A stretch of DNA of 64,000 bases from Massilia sp. UMI-21 (GCA_015277795.1 CP063848.1:1612001-1676000); one strand, 5' to 3'. Shown: positions 26,814 to 36,047, counted from the stretch's first letter. Numbers and translations are program-made. The notes: generated from the letters alone by a model not told the origin.

Positions 26814-27635
26814 GTGACATTCATCGACAAACTTTCCGCGGCATGGACCCGCAACGACTCCCTGCTGTGCGTCGGGCTGGATCCGGACCTGGCGCGCTTT
26901 CCCGCGCAGCTGCAGGGCCAACCGGACGCCATCGTCCGGTTCTGCAAGGCGATCATCGACGCCACCGCCGACCTGGCCTGCGCGTTCAAGCCGCAGATCG
27001 CGTATTTCGCGGCGCTGGGCGCCGAAGCGCAGCTGGAACAGATCTGCCGCTACCTGCGCGAGCAGTATCCGCACATTCCGCTGGTGCTCGACGCCAAGCG
27101 CGGCGACATCGGCGCCACCGCGCACCAGTACGCGCGCGAGGCATTCGACCGCTACGGCGCGGATGCGGTGACGGTCAACCCCTACATGGGTTTCGATTCG
27201 GTCGAGCCCTACCTGGAATGGGCCGACCGCGGCGTGATCGTGCTGTGCCGCACCTCGAACGCGGGCGGCTCGGACCTGCAGTTCCTGGACGTGGGCGGCC
27301 GTCCGCTGTACCAGCACGTGGCCGGGCTGGTGGCCGATAAATGGAACCGCAACGGCCAGCTGGCGCTGGTGGTGGGCGCGACCTTCCCGGAAGAGATTGC
27401 GCAGGTGCGCAAGCTGGTGGGCGACATGCCGCTGCTCATTCCGGGCGTCGGCGCCCAGGGCGGCGATGTGGAAGCGACCGTCAAGGCCGGGCGCAGCGCT
27501 AACGGCGCCGGGATGATGATCAATTCATCGCGCGCGATCCTGTACGCGACACCGCAGGCCGGCGAGGATTTCGCGGCGGCGGCAAGGCGCGTGGCGCTGG
27601 AGACGCGCGACGCGATCAATGCGGCGCGCGGCTAA
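26814..27635 (+). CDS. pyrF: Orotidine 5'-phosphate decarboxylase (type 2)
   Basis: This enzyme catalyses the last step of de novo UMP synthesis. The 273-residue length and the motif [15 protein letters not shown] identify the long, mycobacterial/proteobacterial subfamily 2 of OMP decarboxylases, not the short E. coli type. [12 protein letters not shown] opens the barrel and [18 protein letters not shown] closes the phosphate site. Start is GTG with AAGGGG 8-13 bases upstream. It is not in an operon with other pyrimidine genes. Confidence 0.95.
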   Translation: MTFIDKLSAAWTRNDSLLCVGLDPDLARFPAQLQGQPDAIVRFCKAIIDATADLACAFKPQIAYFAALGAEAQLEQICRYLREQYPHIPLVLDAKRGDIGATAHQYAREAFDRYGADAVTVNPYMGFDSVEPYLEWADRGVIVLCRTSNAGGSDLQFLDVGGRPLYQHVAGLVADKWNRNGQLALVVGATFPEEIAQVRKLVGDMPLLIPGVGAQGGDVEATVKAGRSANGAGMMINSSRAILYATPQAGEDFAAAARRVALETRDAINAARG

Positions 27636-27690
27636 GGACGCGCTGGCGGTTTGCCGGCGCACTGGGAACGTGGCGCAGGCCGGGGACCAG

Positions 27691-27745
27691 GTGCGCACTG
27701 CAGGCGCCAACGCACCCATCGTGCGCAGCGCCTGCAGTGCACGCA
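27691..27745. terminator. Long inverted repeat between convergent pyrF and sbcB
   Basis: A perfect 13-base inverted repeat GCACTGCAGGCGC / GCGCCTGCAGTGC (27695-27707 and 27728-27740) is extended by GTGCG/CGCAC around one bulged A. It lies in the 111-bp spacer where two genes meet tail to tail. No T-tract follows on either side, so it may act as an RNA-stabilising hairpin, or only as part of a terminator. Confidence 0.45.
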
Positions 27746-27746
27746 C

Positions 27747-29195
27747 TCAATACCTGCTCGGCGCAATCATTTCCGCATAGTCGTACAGCGCGCCGAGAAT
27801 CTCCTCGGCCCGCTCGTCCGCGTTCTCGGACAGCGCATCGATCTCCCCGAACAGCTGGTCGACCGTGCGTGCGCCGCCCGCGCCTTCGAACAGGCGCGCC
27901 GCCCGGTGCGCTTCCCACAGCTCCGCCTCGTCTGGCGACATGGTCTGCGGGAAGTTGCGCGCGCGGTAGCGGAAGAACAGTTCGGACAGGCGCTCGTCCT
28001 CGAACGAGGGGCGGACGCCGGCCAGCGCTTCCGGCTTGTCGTGGCGCAGCGATTCCAGCTTGCGCCGGTCGCCGTTGCCGACAAAACCGCCGTACAGGTC
28101 TTCGTCGACGTCCACCGCGGCGCCGGGGGCCGGCTTCTTGAACACCTCGGCCCAGATCGCGCTCATGTCGGGCCCGCCCGCGGCCAGCGCCGCGTGCGCG
28201 CGGGCCTGCGCCACGTCGATCCCCCAGCGCGTCGCCATCTCCGGTTGCAGGGTTTTCAGATTTCCAACCAGCATCGGCGACTTGTTCAGGTGCACGCTCT
28301 TGATCGGCAGGCGCGTCATCCCTTCCGGCATGTCGGCGCTGCGGGTGAACAGGCGGGTGCGGATCGTCTCGATGTCGAGGGTGAACAGTTCGGATGGATC
28401 GTGGCGGCAGTCCCAGACCAGGATCTCGTTCTTGTTGGTGGGGTGCTGGGCCAGCGGCCAGACCAGGCCCAGGCAGCCGTTCTCGACCGGGAACATGCCG
28501 GACACGTGCAGGAAGGGCTGGCGCTGGCCGGGGTCGAGGTGCAGGCCCATCTCGGCGGCGACCCGGTCCTTGCGGCGCAGCTCCAGGCAGAAGTCGAACA
28601 GCTTGGGCTGCTTCAGCTTGATGAGGCGTGCCAGGGCGATGGTGGCGCGCACGTCCGACAGCGCATCGTGCGCCGCCTCGTGGGCCAGGCCGTTGGCCCG
28701 GCTCAAGTCTTCCAGCCGGAAGCTGGGCTTGCCGTCTTCCTTGCGGGGCCACTCGATGCCGCCCGGCCGCAGCGCATGGGTCATGCGCACCACGTCCAGC
28801 AAGTCCCAGCGGCCGCAGCCGTTTTGCCACTCGCGCGCATACGGGTCGATCAGGTTGCGCCAGAACAGGTGGCGCGTCACTTCGTCGTCGAAGCGGATGG
28901 TGTTGTAGCCGACCCCGATGGTGCCGGGTTCGCTGAACGCCGCCTCGATCTGGTGCGCGAATTCATGTTCCGGCACGCCATGTTCCAGGCAGTGTTGCGG
29001 CGTGATGCCGGTGATCAGGCAGGATTGCGGATCGGGCAGGAAGTCGGGCGCCGGCCGGCAGTACAGCATGATCGGCTCGCCGATCTCGTTGAGTTCGGCG
29101 TCGGTGCGGATGGCGGCGAACTGGGCCGGGCGGTCGCGGCGCGGTGTCGCGCCGAAGGTTTCGTAGTCGTGCCAGAGGAAGGTATGCGTGCTCAT
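27747..29195 (-). CDS. sbcB: Exodeoxyribonuclease I
   Basis: This single-strand-specific 3'-5' exonuclease of the DnaQ/DEDDh superfamily acts in mismatch repair and recombination. The protein has 482 residues. The first acidic pair is D10-E12 in WHDYETFG, followed by ITGITPQHCLEHG, VGYNTIRFDDEVTRHLFWRN, and HEAAHDALSDVRATIALARLI for the third motif. The SH3-like and C-terminal helical ExoI domains follow (LGLVWPLAQHP, RYRARNFPQTMSPDE). Length matches E. coli ExoI (about 475). The ATG at 29195 was chosen because the nuclease motif starts at once. Confidence 0.95.
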   Translation of the reverse strand: MSTHTFLWHDYETFGATPRRDRPAQFAAIRTDAELNEIGEPIMLYCRPAPDFLPDPQSCLITGITPQHCLEHGVPEHEFAHQIEAAFSEPGTIGVGYNTIRFDDEVTRHLFWRNLIDPYAREWQNGCGRWDLLDVVRMTHALRPGGIEWPRKEDGKPSFRLEDLSRANGLAHEAAHDALSDVRATIALARLIKLKQPKLFDFCLELRRKDRVAAEMGLHLDPGQRQPFLHVSGMFPVENGCLGLVWPLAQHPTNKNEILVWDCRHDPSELFTLDIETIRTRLFTRSADMPEGMTRLPIKSVHLNKSPMLVGNLKTLQPEMATRWGIDVAQARAHAALAAGGPDMSAIWAEVFKKPAPGAAVDVDEDLYGGFVGNGDRRKLESLRHDKPEALAGVRPSFEDERLSELFFRYRARNFPQTMSPDEAELWEAHRAARLFEGAGGARTVDQLFGEIDALSENADERAEEILGALYDYAEMIAPSRY

Positions 29196-29279
29196 GTGTT
29201 CTTGTGGTGTCGTCCCGTGGGCGGGCAGGCGCCATGGTGGCACAGATCGCGCCCGCCGTCAGCCGTTGTGCTCAGCCCT

Positions 29280-30257
29280 TCAGATGCTGACGCGGTCGCG
29301 GCCGGCTTGCTTGGCGCGGTAGAGCGCGGCATCGGCCGCCGCCACCAGTTCGTGCTCGTTGCCGCCGGGCGCCAGGCTGGCCACGCCGAAAGAGCCGGTG
29401 ATGTGGGGTAGCGGCAGGCGCATGTCGGGGAACACCATCGCCGTGCGCAGGCGTTCGGCCAGGCGCTCGGCCACCATCCCGGCCAGGCCGGCCTGGGTGT
29501 CCGGCAGCACCGCCAGCAGCTCCTCGCCGCCATAGCGCACCGCGAAGTCCGAGGGGCGCAGCGATTCGCGGATCACGCCGGCGGCGCTGGACAGGGCGGC
29601 ATCGCCGGCAAGGTGGCCGTAGGTGTCGTTGAAGCGCTTGAAGTGATCGAGGTCGATCATGATGAGCGACAGCGGGCTGCCGTCCTGGCGCGCACGCGCG
29701 GCCAGCTTGGGCAGCATCTCATTGAGCCAGGCGCGGTTGTACAGGCCGGTCAGGCCGTCGTTGAGCGACATCTGGCGGTAGAACTCGCCGAGCTTCTGGC
29801 GCCGCCTGAGCTGGGCGTTGGCATGGCGTACCCGGAACGACAGCAGGCGCAGCAGGTTACGCGCCAGCACGTTCGAGCGGTCGATCAGCTGCCATACCAG
29901 TTCCGGTTCGATCACCAGCAGTTCGCAGTCTTCCAGCGCGGTCATCGCGGCCAGGTTCACCGCGTCGTCCAGCACCGCCTGCTCGCCCACGCTTTCGCCG
30001 GGCAGCACGCGCAAGGTGTGCATGCCTGCGCCGGTGTCTTCGTTGCCGCTATGGGCGTCGGGCGCCACTTCCAGCGCGCCCGACAGCACGATGTAGAGCC
30101 GTGCGCGCAAGCCGTCCTCGACCCGCTGGCCGGCCGCCACCCGGATCACGGCGCAGGGGGCCAGCGCCGCGGCGAGCGCCGGGTCGTCGGCATCGCGGAA
30201 CAGCGCCAGGTCGCGCGTGGTGTAGGGGGATGCACCGAAGGTGCCGATCGGGTCCAA
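29280..30257 (-). CDS. Diguanylate cyclase with N-terminal cyclic-nucleotide-binding-like domain
   Basis: The 325-residue protein has a cNMP-binding-type beta-roll (about 20-125, LPGESVGEQAVLDD resembling the phosphate cassette). It is linked by a helix (about 125-165) to a GGDEF domain (DGLTGLYNRAWLNE at 167-180). The active site is GGEEL (243-247), and a product-inhibition I-site R234-P-S-D237 lies five residues before it. It is expected to make cyclic di-GMP. The phosphate-cassette Arg is absent, so binding of cAMP is uncertain. The start appears to be TTG at 30257. Confidence 0.9.
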   Translation of the reverse strand: MDPIGTFGASPYTTRDLALFRDADDPALAAALAPCAVIRVAAGQRVEDGLRARLYIVLSGALEVAPDAHSGNEDTGAGMHTLRVLPGESVGEQAVLDDAVNLAAMTALEDCELLVIEPELVWQLIDRSNVLARNLLRLLSFRVRHANAQLRRRQKLGEFYRQMSLNDGLTGLYNRAWLNEMLPKLAARARQDGSPLSLIMIDLDHFKRFNDTYGHLAGDAALSSAAGVIRESLRPSDFAVRYGGEELLAVLPDTQAGLAGMVAERLAERLRTAMVFPDMRLPLPHITGSFGVASLAPGGNEHELVAAADAALYRAKQAGRDRVSI

Positions 30258-30352
30258 GGTGTTCTCAAGAAGAAAGCGTCATTACGTTGTGGAATGATAA
30301 CTCATTGCAACGCATGCGCGTGGGCTGGCGTTCCAGAAACAACAGTGGTCAA

Positions 30353-31171
30353 ATGGCGGCCATGACGACGCCTTCCCACCTGACCGACGCCCTCGGGCGC
30401 CACCATGCGCCGGCAGCCGGCGCCCGTATCGTTTCGCTGGTGCCCTCGATCACCGAACTGCTGTGCGAGCTCGGCCTGGCTGGCCAACTGGTCGGCCGCA
30501 CCGGTTTCTGCATCCATCCGGGCGCGCTCGTGGCGTCGATTCCGAAGGTGGGCGGCACCAAGGACGTGAACATCGAGAAGATCCGCAAGCTGGCGCCGAC
30601 CCACCTGGTGGTGAACATCGACGAGAACGAAAAGCCGACGGTCGAGCAGCTCGCGGCCTTCGTGCCGAACATCGTGGTCACGCATCCGCTGGCGCCGGCC
30701 GACAACCTGGCGCTGGCGCGGCTGATGGGCGGCATCTTCGGCGCGGCGCAGGCCGCCGAGCGCTGGTGCGCCGCGTTCGAGGAGGAATTCGCGCGCTTGC
30801 GGACGCTGCCGCCGACGCCCGCGCGCAGCGTGCTGTACTGCATCTGGCAGGATCCATGGATGAGTGTGTCGAAAGACACCTATATTGCCGCCATGCTGGC
30901 CGAACTGGGCTGGCGCGTGCCGGACCTGGGCGAGCAACGCTACCCGCGCTTCGACTGGTCGGCGCAACTGGTGCAGGGGCTGGACGCGGTCCTGCTGTCC
31001 ACCGAGCCCTATCGCTTCACGGAAACGCATGCGGACGCGCTCGAGAAGCAGCTCGGCATCCCGGTGTTCCTGGTCGATGGAGAAATGATGTCGTGGTACG
31101 GCAGCCGCGCGCTGGCGGGCTTGCGCTACCTGCGTACCTTGCGGGGGATGGTGGAAGGCGCCGCGGCCTGA
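30353..31171 (+). CDS. BtuF-like cobalamin/iron ABC-transporter substrate-binding fold protein, no signal peptide
   Basis: The 272-residue protein has the helical-backbone binding-protein fold (ARIVSLVPSITELLCELGLAGQLVGRTGFCIHP, VGGTKDVNIEKIRKLAPTHLVV, IDENEKP, then YRFTETHADALEKQLGIPVFLVDGEMMSWYG). These are typical of the BtuF/FecB family that feeds vitamin B12 or ferric chelates to an ABC transporter. No secretion signal or lipobox can be found for either ATG (30353, 30362), and no permease or ATPase is adjacent. It may be a cytoplasmic member of the family that binds its ligand inside the cell. Confidence 0.8.
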   Translation: MAAMTTPSHLTDALGRHHAPAAGARIVSLVPSITELLCELGLAGQLVGRTGFCIHPGALVASIPKVGGTKDVNIEKIRKLAPTHLVVNIDENEKPTVEQLAAFVPNIVVTHPLAPADNLALARLMGGIFGAAQAAERWCAAFEEEFARLRTLPPTPARSVLYCIWQDPWMSVSKDTYIAAMLAELGWRVPDLGEQRYPRFDWSAQLVQGLDAVLLSTEPYRFTETHADALEKQLGIPVFLVDGEMMSWYGSRALAGLRYLRTLRGMVEGAAA

Positions 31172-31202
31172 AAAAAACGCACGCCCAGGAGCCGGGCGTG
31201 CG
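31170..31202 (-). terminator. Rho-independent terminator of the HPF-like gene
   Basis: The stem CGCACGCCC/GGGCGTGCG (31178-31202) is followed on the minus strand by seven T residues. It lies just after the stop codon at 31211 and touches the end of the convergent BtuF-like gene. Confidence 0.85.
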
Positions 31203-31210
31203 CGCGCCGA

Positions 31211-31588
31211 TTACGAATCGGTCAGGTGCTTGTCTTCCAGCGGATCGAGCGCCGGTGCGCCGTGGCCGTGGCGGTCCTTGTCCTGCAGGCGGCCGAGGGC
31301 GCTGTCGAGGGCGCGTGCCAGCTTGCCGGCCGCGTTCTTGATCGACTGGCGCAAGTCGTCGGCATGCTCGTGCACGACGACCGGCTGGTAGCCGCGCACA
31401 CGTGCTTCCATCATGCAAGAGTTGCCGCCATCGGCGTGTTTTTCCTTGTTTTCGTTACTCAGGTGCACTTCGACATTGGTGATGTGTTCAGCGAAACGGT
31501 CGATCGCGCCGCGGACCACGCTGTCGACGTGCTCGTCCAGGCCCTGGTGGTTGGTAATGGTGCGGTCGGTATTGACGTTGATTTGCAT
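31211..31588 (-). CDS. HPF/RaiA-type ribosome-associated protein
   Basis: The protein has 125 residues. The N-terminal 95 residues show the HPF/RaiA beta-alpha-beta pattern (MQINVNTDRTITNHQGLDEHVDSVVRGAIDRFAEHITNVEVHLSNEN, MMEARVRGYQPVVVHEHADDLRQSIKNAAGKLARAL). The C-terminus is a short charged tail (RLQDKDRHGHG) without the long-HPF dimerisation domain. Such proteins bind idle ribosomes or act in stress. The ATG at 31588 has AGGAG upstream; an in-frame ATG at 31618 does not. Confidence 0.82.
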   Translation of the reverse strand: MQINVNTDRTITNHQGLDEHVDSVVRGAIDRFAEHITNVEVHLSNENKEKHADGGNSCMMEARVRGYQPVVVHEHADDLRQSIKNAAGKLARALDSALGRLQDKDRHGHGAPALDPLEDKHLTDS

Positions 31589-31703
31589 AGGTTTGCTCCT
31601 GTTGTCGTGACTGCTCATGGTACCCGCGGCGTCGATTCGGCCGCGTCCTGTTAAGGAAATTGGGGCACTCGTCCAGGTTGCAAGCCCGACATCTTGTAAT
31701 CTG

Positions 31704-32972
31704 TCACACCGACTGCGCCGCCGTTTCCTTGTCGTGATGCGGGAACCGGTCCATGCGCGAGAGCACCGGGAACAGCAGCGCCCACAGCCCCGTCACCGCC
31801 AGCGTGGCGGCGCCGCCCAGCAGGATCGCGCGCACCAGGCCGAGCCAGCCGGCGGTGACGCCCGATTCGAATTCGCCCAGCTCGTTCGAAGCGCCGATGA
31901 AGACCGAGTTCACCGCGCTGACGCGCCCGCGGATGTCGTCCGGGGTCTCGAACTGCACCAGCAGGTGGCGGATGTAGACGCTGACCATGTCGCCCGCGCC
32001 CAGCAGGAACAGGGCGGCGAGGGCCACCGGGAAGCTGTCGGTGAAGCCCATCACCAGTGTGCACAGGCCGAACACGGCGACGCCGCCGAACATCCACAGG
32101 CCGACCCGGCGCGTAATCGGGAAGAAGGCCAGCAGGACCGAGCACAGGGCCGCGCCGGCGCCCGGGGCGGTGCGCAGCATGCCGAGCGCGGTGGGGCCGG
32201 CGTGCAGCACGTCATGCGCGTAGGCCGGCAGCAGGGCGGTGGCGCCGCCGAACAGCACCGCGAACAGGTCGAGCGAGATCGCGCCCAGCACGATCGGACG
32301 CGAGCGCACGAAGCGCAAGCCTTGCAGCAGCGAGGTCCAGCTCACCGGCCCCTGGCTGCGCGCCTGCGGCGCGGCGCGGGTGCGCGCCATGCACAGCACC
32401 GCGACCGTCAGCAGGCTGGCCGCGACCATGTGCACGGTCATCGGGCCGAACACGTACAGCAGGCCGCCGACGATCGGGCCGGCGATCACGGCCACGTGGA
32501 AGGTCGAGGACCCCAGGGCCACGGCCTGGCTGAAGTCGCGGTCCGGTACCAGGTTCTTCAGCACCGCCTGCGAGGCCGGCATCATGAAGGCGCGCGCGGA
32601 GCCGAACAGCACCAGGATCGCGAACACCGGCCAGACGACATTGCTCCCGGTCGAGGACGATGCGGCGGTGAAACCGACCAGCAGCAGGCTGCACAGCAGC
32701 TGGGTGGCCATGCACAGCAGGACGATATTGCGGCGGTTGTGGCGGTCGGCGACGTGCCCGGCCCACAGGATCAGCACCAGGAAGGGCGCGAACTGCGCCA
32801 GGCCGATCAGGCCGAGGTCGAACAGGCTGCCGGTGATCTGGTAGACCTGCCAGCCGATCGCGACGCTCTGCATCTGCACCGCGAGGGTGCCGAGGAAGCG
32901 GGCCGACAGGTAGAAGGAGAGGTTGCGGTTGCGCAGGACGGCCAGGCCGCTGGAAGGAGACAGCAGGGACAT
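31704..32972 (-). CDS. MFS transporter (MFS_3 / EntS-like group)
   Basis: The product is a 422-residue, 12-helix transporter of the major facilitator superfamily. The signatures are LSARFLGTLAVQMQSVAIGWQVYQ in helix 1, AGHVADRHNRRNIVLL in the helix 2-3 loop and PDDIRGRVSAVNSVFIGASNELGEFESG in the helix 10-11 region, which together are typical of the EntS-like exporters. The substrate is unknown and no biosynthetic genes are adjacent. The ATG at 32972 gives LLSPSSGLAVLRNRNLSFYL; the long upstream extension is a shadow. Confidence 0.9.
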   Translation of the reverse strand: MSLLSPSSGLAVLRNRNLSFYLSARFLGTLAVQMQSVAIGWQVYQITGSLFDLGLIGLAQFAPFLVLILWAGHVADRHNRRNIVLLCMATQLLCSLLLVGFTAASSSTGSNVVWPVFAILVLFGSARAFMMPASQAVLKNLVPDRDFSQAVALGSSTFHVAVIAGPIVGGLLYVFGPMTVHMVAASLLTVAVLCMARTRAAPQARSQGPVSWTSLLQGLRFVRSRPIVLGAISLDLFAVLFGGATALLPAYAHDVLHAGPTALGMLRTAPGAGAALCSVLLAFFPITRRVGLWMFGGVAVFGLCTLVMGFTDSFPVALAALFLLGAGDMVSVYIRHLLVQFETPDDIRGRVSAVNSVFIGASNELGEFESGVTAGWLGLVRAILLGGAATLAVTGLWALLFPVLSRMDRFPHHDKETAAQSV

Positions 32973-33058
32973 GAAGGACTTTCGGGGACAATGCTGGGAA
33001 GGCTGGCTCTGCATTGTGCCCGAATTGGGCCCTTGCCGTCGTAGGGCGGGGTAAAGCT

Positions 33059-34087
33059 TCAGGGCTGCGCCAGATCCGCCTCGGTCGTAAACGCATCGGC
33101 AAAGAACTCGTCCTCCGGCAGCCCGCACTGCGCCACGTAGTCGCGCCGCGCCGATTCCACCATGAGCGGGGCGCCGCAGGCGTAGACCTGGTAGCCCGAG
33201 AGGTCGGGAATGTCCTGCATCACGGCCGCATGCACGTAGCCGCTGCGGCCCTGCCAGGCGTCCTCGGGCAGCGCGTCCGAGACCACCGGGATGTAGCGGA
33301 AGTCGGGCAGGGTGGTTTCCCAGGCGCGGCACAGCTCGTCCATGTACAGGTCTTGCGGGCGGCGGCCGCCCCAGTACAGGCGCACCGGGCGGGTCGACTT
33401 CAGGTGCATCAGGTGCTCGACCAGGGCCTTGACCGGCGCGAAGCCGGTGCCGGAGGCCAGCAGCACGATCGGCTTGTCCGATTCTTCGCGCAGGAAGAAG
33501 GTGCCGAGCGGGCCTTCGAAGCGCAGGATGTCGCGCTCCTTCATGGCGCCGAAGACGTGGTCGGTGAACAGGCCGCCCGCCAGGTGCCGGATATGCAGTT
33601 CCAGCGGCCCGCTGAACGAGGGCGCGCAGGCGATGCTGTAGGCGCGGCGCTTGCCGTCCTTGAGCAGGAATTCGATGTACTGGCCGGCGCGGTAGGCCAG
33701 CGCTTCGTTGGCCGGCAGCTGCAGCGTGACGATGGCGACGTCGGGCGCGACCTTGTCGATGCCGGCGATCCGGGTCGGCATCTTGCGCACCGGGTAGTCC
33801 GAGCTGCCGCCGACCTCGCGCGCCTCGATCACCAGGTCCTGCTGCGGCACCGCGCAGCAGAACAGCGACATGCCCTGGCTCTTCTCGATGTCGGTCAGGG
33901 CGCGCTGCTGGTGTGGCTTGTGGGCCACCTCGCCTTGCGCCACCCGTCCCTTGCAGGAGCCGCAGGCGCCGTTCTTGCAGCCGTAGGGCAGGCCGATGCC
34001 GGCGCGGAGGGCGGCGGAGAGGACGGTTTCATCGGCCTCGCAGCTGAACTGGTGGCCACTGGGCTGGACGGTGATCTGGAAGCTCAT
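33059..34087 (-). CDS. 2Fe-2S ferredoxin / FAD-NAD(P)H reductase (CDP-6-deoxy-delta-3,4-glucoseen reductase-like)
   Basis: The 342-residue flavoprotein has an N-terminal plant-type ferredoxin domain with cluster ligands C37, C42, C45 (YGCKNGACGSC) and Cys77/78 (LFCC). It then has a ferredoxin-NADP reductase domain: FAD motif RAYSIACAP, NAD-loop LLASGTGFAPVKAL and the end YACGAPLMVESARRDY. It matches AscD-like reductases, which reduce partner dehydratases, and is also close to phenol hydroxylase reductases. In this family such genes are usually stand-alone electron donors. Start at ATG 34087. Confidence 0.9.
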   Translation of the reverse strand: MSFQITVQPSGHQFSCEADETVLSAALRAGIGLPYGCKNGACGSCKGRVAQGEVAHKPHQQRALTDIEKSQGMSLFCCAVPQQDLVIEAREVGGSSDYPVRKMPTRIAGIDKVAPDVAIVTLQLPANEALAYRAGQYIEFLLKDGKRRAYSIACAPSFSGPLELHIRHLAGGLFTDHVFGAMKERDILRFEGPLGTFFLREESDKPIVLLASGTGFAPVKALVEHLMHLKSTRPVRLYWGGRRPQDLYMDELCRAWETTLPDFRYIPVVSDALPEDAWQGRSGYVHAAVMQDIPDLSGYQVYACGAPLMVESARRDYVAQCGLPEDEFFADAFTTEADLAQP

Positions 34088-34267
34088 GCAGGATCTGGGT
34101 TGGTGGCTGCGGACGGCAAGCCGTTGATAAGAAAGAAAATTGCTCGGTACGACAGGCCGGTATTCTACACCGCCGTTCCGCGCGCCGTGAAACGCCGGCT
34201 GCCGTGGCGCCGATTCGGCTGTGCTAGAGTGGCAGGCTTTCATCCCGCCCCCGCCGCCCCTGCTACC

Positions 34268-35191
34268 ATGACCGAGCCTTCCGCCTTCCACCGTCCACGC
34301 CTGCTCATCGTCGGCTGCGGCGACGTCGGCATGCGCCTGCTGCCGCTGCTCGCCGGGCGCTTCCGGGTGTTTGCGCTCACCAGCCGGCGCGAACGCTGCG
34401 CCGAGCTGCGCGCCGCCGGGGCCGTGCCGATCGTGGCCGACCTCGACCATCCGGCGACCCTGCGCCGCCTGCGCGGGCTGGCCGACTGGGTCCTGCACCT
34501 GGCGCCGCCGCAGCCGCAAGGAGCGCTCGACCACCGCACGCGCCACCTGGCGGCCGCGCTCGGGACGGTCAGCCGCCTGGTCTACGTGAGCACCAGCGGC
34601 GTGTATGGCGACTGCGGCGGCGAACTGGTGCCCGAATCGCGGCCGGTGGCGCCGCGCAACGCCAGGGCGCAGCGGCGCGTCGATGCCGAACGGGTGCTGC
34701 GCGCCTGGGCGCTGGCGAACGGCGCGCGCCTGTCCATCCTGCGCGTGCCGGGCATCTATGCGGCCGATCGCCTGCCGATCAGGCGCCTGGAACAGGGCAC
34801 GCCGGCCCTGCGTGCCGAAGACGACGTGTACACCAACCACATCCACGCCGACGACCTGGCGCGCATCGTGCTGCTGGCGCTGTTCCGCGCCCGCGGGGCA
34901 GGCCGGGCGGTGCATGCGGTGGACGACACGCGCATGAAGATGGGCGACTATTTCGACGCGGTGGCCGATGCCTTCGCGCTGGCGCGTCCGCCGCGCCTGC
35001 CGCGCGCGCAGCTGCAGACCGTGGTCACGCCGGCGCTGCTGTCCTTCATGTCGGAATCGCGGCGCCTGGACAATACGCGCCTGAAGCGCGAACTGCGCGT
35101 GCGCCTGCGCTACCCCGATGTCGCGGCGGCGCTGGCGCAGCTGGCCGCGGCTCCCGTACAATCGTGCCCTCAGAAAGAGAGGCCAGCATGA
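34268..35191 (+). CDS. NAD(P)-dependent epimerase/reductase-like SDR (YeeZ family)
   Basis: This 307-residue extended SDR has the dinucleotide motif VGCGDVG (about 16-22). VYVSTSGVYGDCGGELVPESRP is the active-site region, in which the usual YxxxK lysine is not in the standard position, and the sequence continues with ILRVPGIYAADRLP and YTNHIHADDLARIV. This is the YeeZ pattern; substrates of the family are unknown. The stop overlaps the start of the next gene (ATGA at 35188-35191). Confidence 0.82.
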   Translation: MTEPSAFHRPRLLIVGCGDVGMRLLPLLAGRFRVFALTSRRERCAELRAAGAVPIVADLDHPATLRRLRGLADWVLHLAPPQPQGALDHRTRHLAAALGTVSRLVYVSTSGVYGDCGGELVPESRPVAPRNARAQRRVDAERVLRAWALANGARLSILRVPGIYAADRLPIRRLEQGTPALRAEDDVYTNHIHADDLARIVLLALFRARGAGRAVHAVDDTRMKMGDYFDAVADAFALARPPRLPRAQLQTVVTPALLSFMSESRRLDNTRLKRELRVRLRYPDVAAALAQLAAAPVQSCPQKERPA

Positions 35192-35415
35192 CCTATGAAG
35201 AATACCTCGACGAAGTGACCACCCTGATCGTCGAAAAATACGGTGTCGCCGACGCCGCCGCGATCAAGCTCGTCGTCGCCGCGCAGGACAAGGAATATTT
35301 CGTCGCCCACGACGACAAGCCCGAGATGCGCACCGTCGAACGCGCCCACCAGGACGCGCGCGCCCTGTACCAGGCGAGCAGCCTGGCCAAGGCCGCTCCC
35401 GGCAAGAAGAAGTAA
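35188..35415 (+). CDS. Small conserved hypothetical protein (75 aa)
   Basis: This basic-tailed, helical protein (MTYEEYLDEVTTLIVEKYG..., ending APGKKK) is translationally coupled to the YeeZ-like gene by ATGA and has AGAGAGG upstream. I recognise no domain. The coupling suggests joint expression with the SDR, but no shared function can be inferred. Confidence 0.7.
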   Translation: MTYEEYLDEVTTLIVEKYGVADAAAIKLVVAAQDKEYFVAHDDKPEMRTVERAHQDARALYQASSLAKAAPGKKK

Positions 35416-35672
35416 GCCGCCGGCCGCCCGCGCCGGGGCGGCATCCCCTTCATCGACCGATGCTTCCGGCCGCCGCCGGAGGCATCGGCACGCCTGTGCG
35501 GATGCTGCATGCTAATGGGGAAGGGCTGGATTGTGCAAACAACAAGCCGAGTGTGTATCATTCTGTCTGTAAAGACAAACGCCGTACGAATGACGCCGTT
35601 TCGGCTTTGTATGCAAATAATTCGCGACAGATCACGCAAAGTGACAAATTATTAACAATCCTGAAAGAAACC

Positions 35673-35942
35673 ATGCCTATCAGACGCCTTCCGCCCGGTG
35701 CGGAATACGACCCCAACCGCCTCCTCGACGCCATCATTGCCCGGCTGCGCCTGAAGAACGACGCCGCGCTGTCGCGCTTGCTCGAAGTGGCCCCGCCGGT
35801 GATCAGCAAGATCCGCCACAACACCCTGCCGGTCGGCGCCACGCTCCTGCTGCGCATGCATGAGGAAAGCGAGTTCAGCATCCGTGAGCTGCGCGCCTTG
35901 ATGGTCAGGCCGCAAGGAGAAGCGCAGGCCCTGGCGGCTTGA
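35673..35942 (+). CDS. Small HTH-like DNA-binding protein (89 aa)
   Basis: The 89-residue protein contains a Cro/XRE-like helical segment LLDAIIARLRLKNDAALSRLLEVAPPVISKIRHNTLPVGATLLLRMHEESEFSIREL. Here 'DAALSRLLEVAPPVISKIRH' fits the helix-turn-helix. It is preceded by an AT-rich 130-bp spacer. The ATG at 35673 is supported by a GAAAG box and by the domain start; an upstream frame extension looks non-coding. Likely a small regulator or phage-derived repressor relative; the target is unknown. Confidence 0.7.
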   Translation: MPIRRLPPGAEYDPNRLLDAIIARLRLKNDAALSRLLEVAPPVISKIRHNTLPVGATLLLRMHEESEFSIRELRALMVRPQGEAQALAA

Positions 35943-35946
35943 AAGT

Positions 35947-35984
35947 AAAAAGGCCGGGATGGCGCTGTTGTCGCCATGCCGGCC
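35947..35984 (-). terminator. Rho-independent terminator of the repeat protein gene
   Basis: A long stem GGCCGGCATGGCG/CGCCATCCCGGCC (one mismatch, 35952-35984) is followed on the minus strand by five T residues. It sits between the convergent HTH-like gene and the repeat protein gene. Confidence 0.75.
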
Positions 35985-36047
35985 GTCGAAGGGGAGTCGG
36001 GGCACAGGCCCCGGCTCCTTGCCCTGTGCGGCGACGTATCCCGCGAT

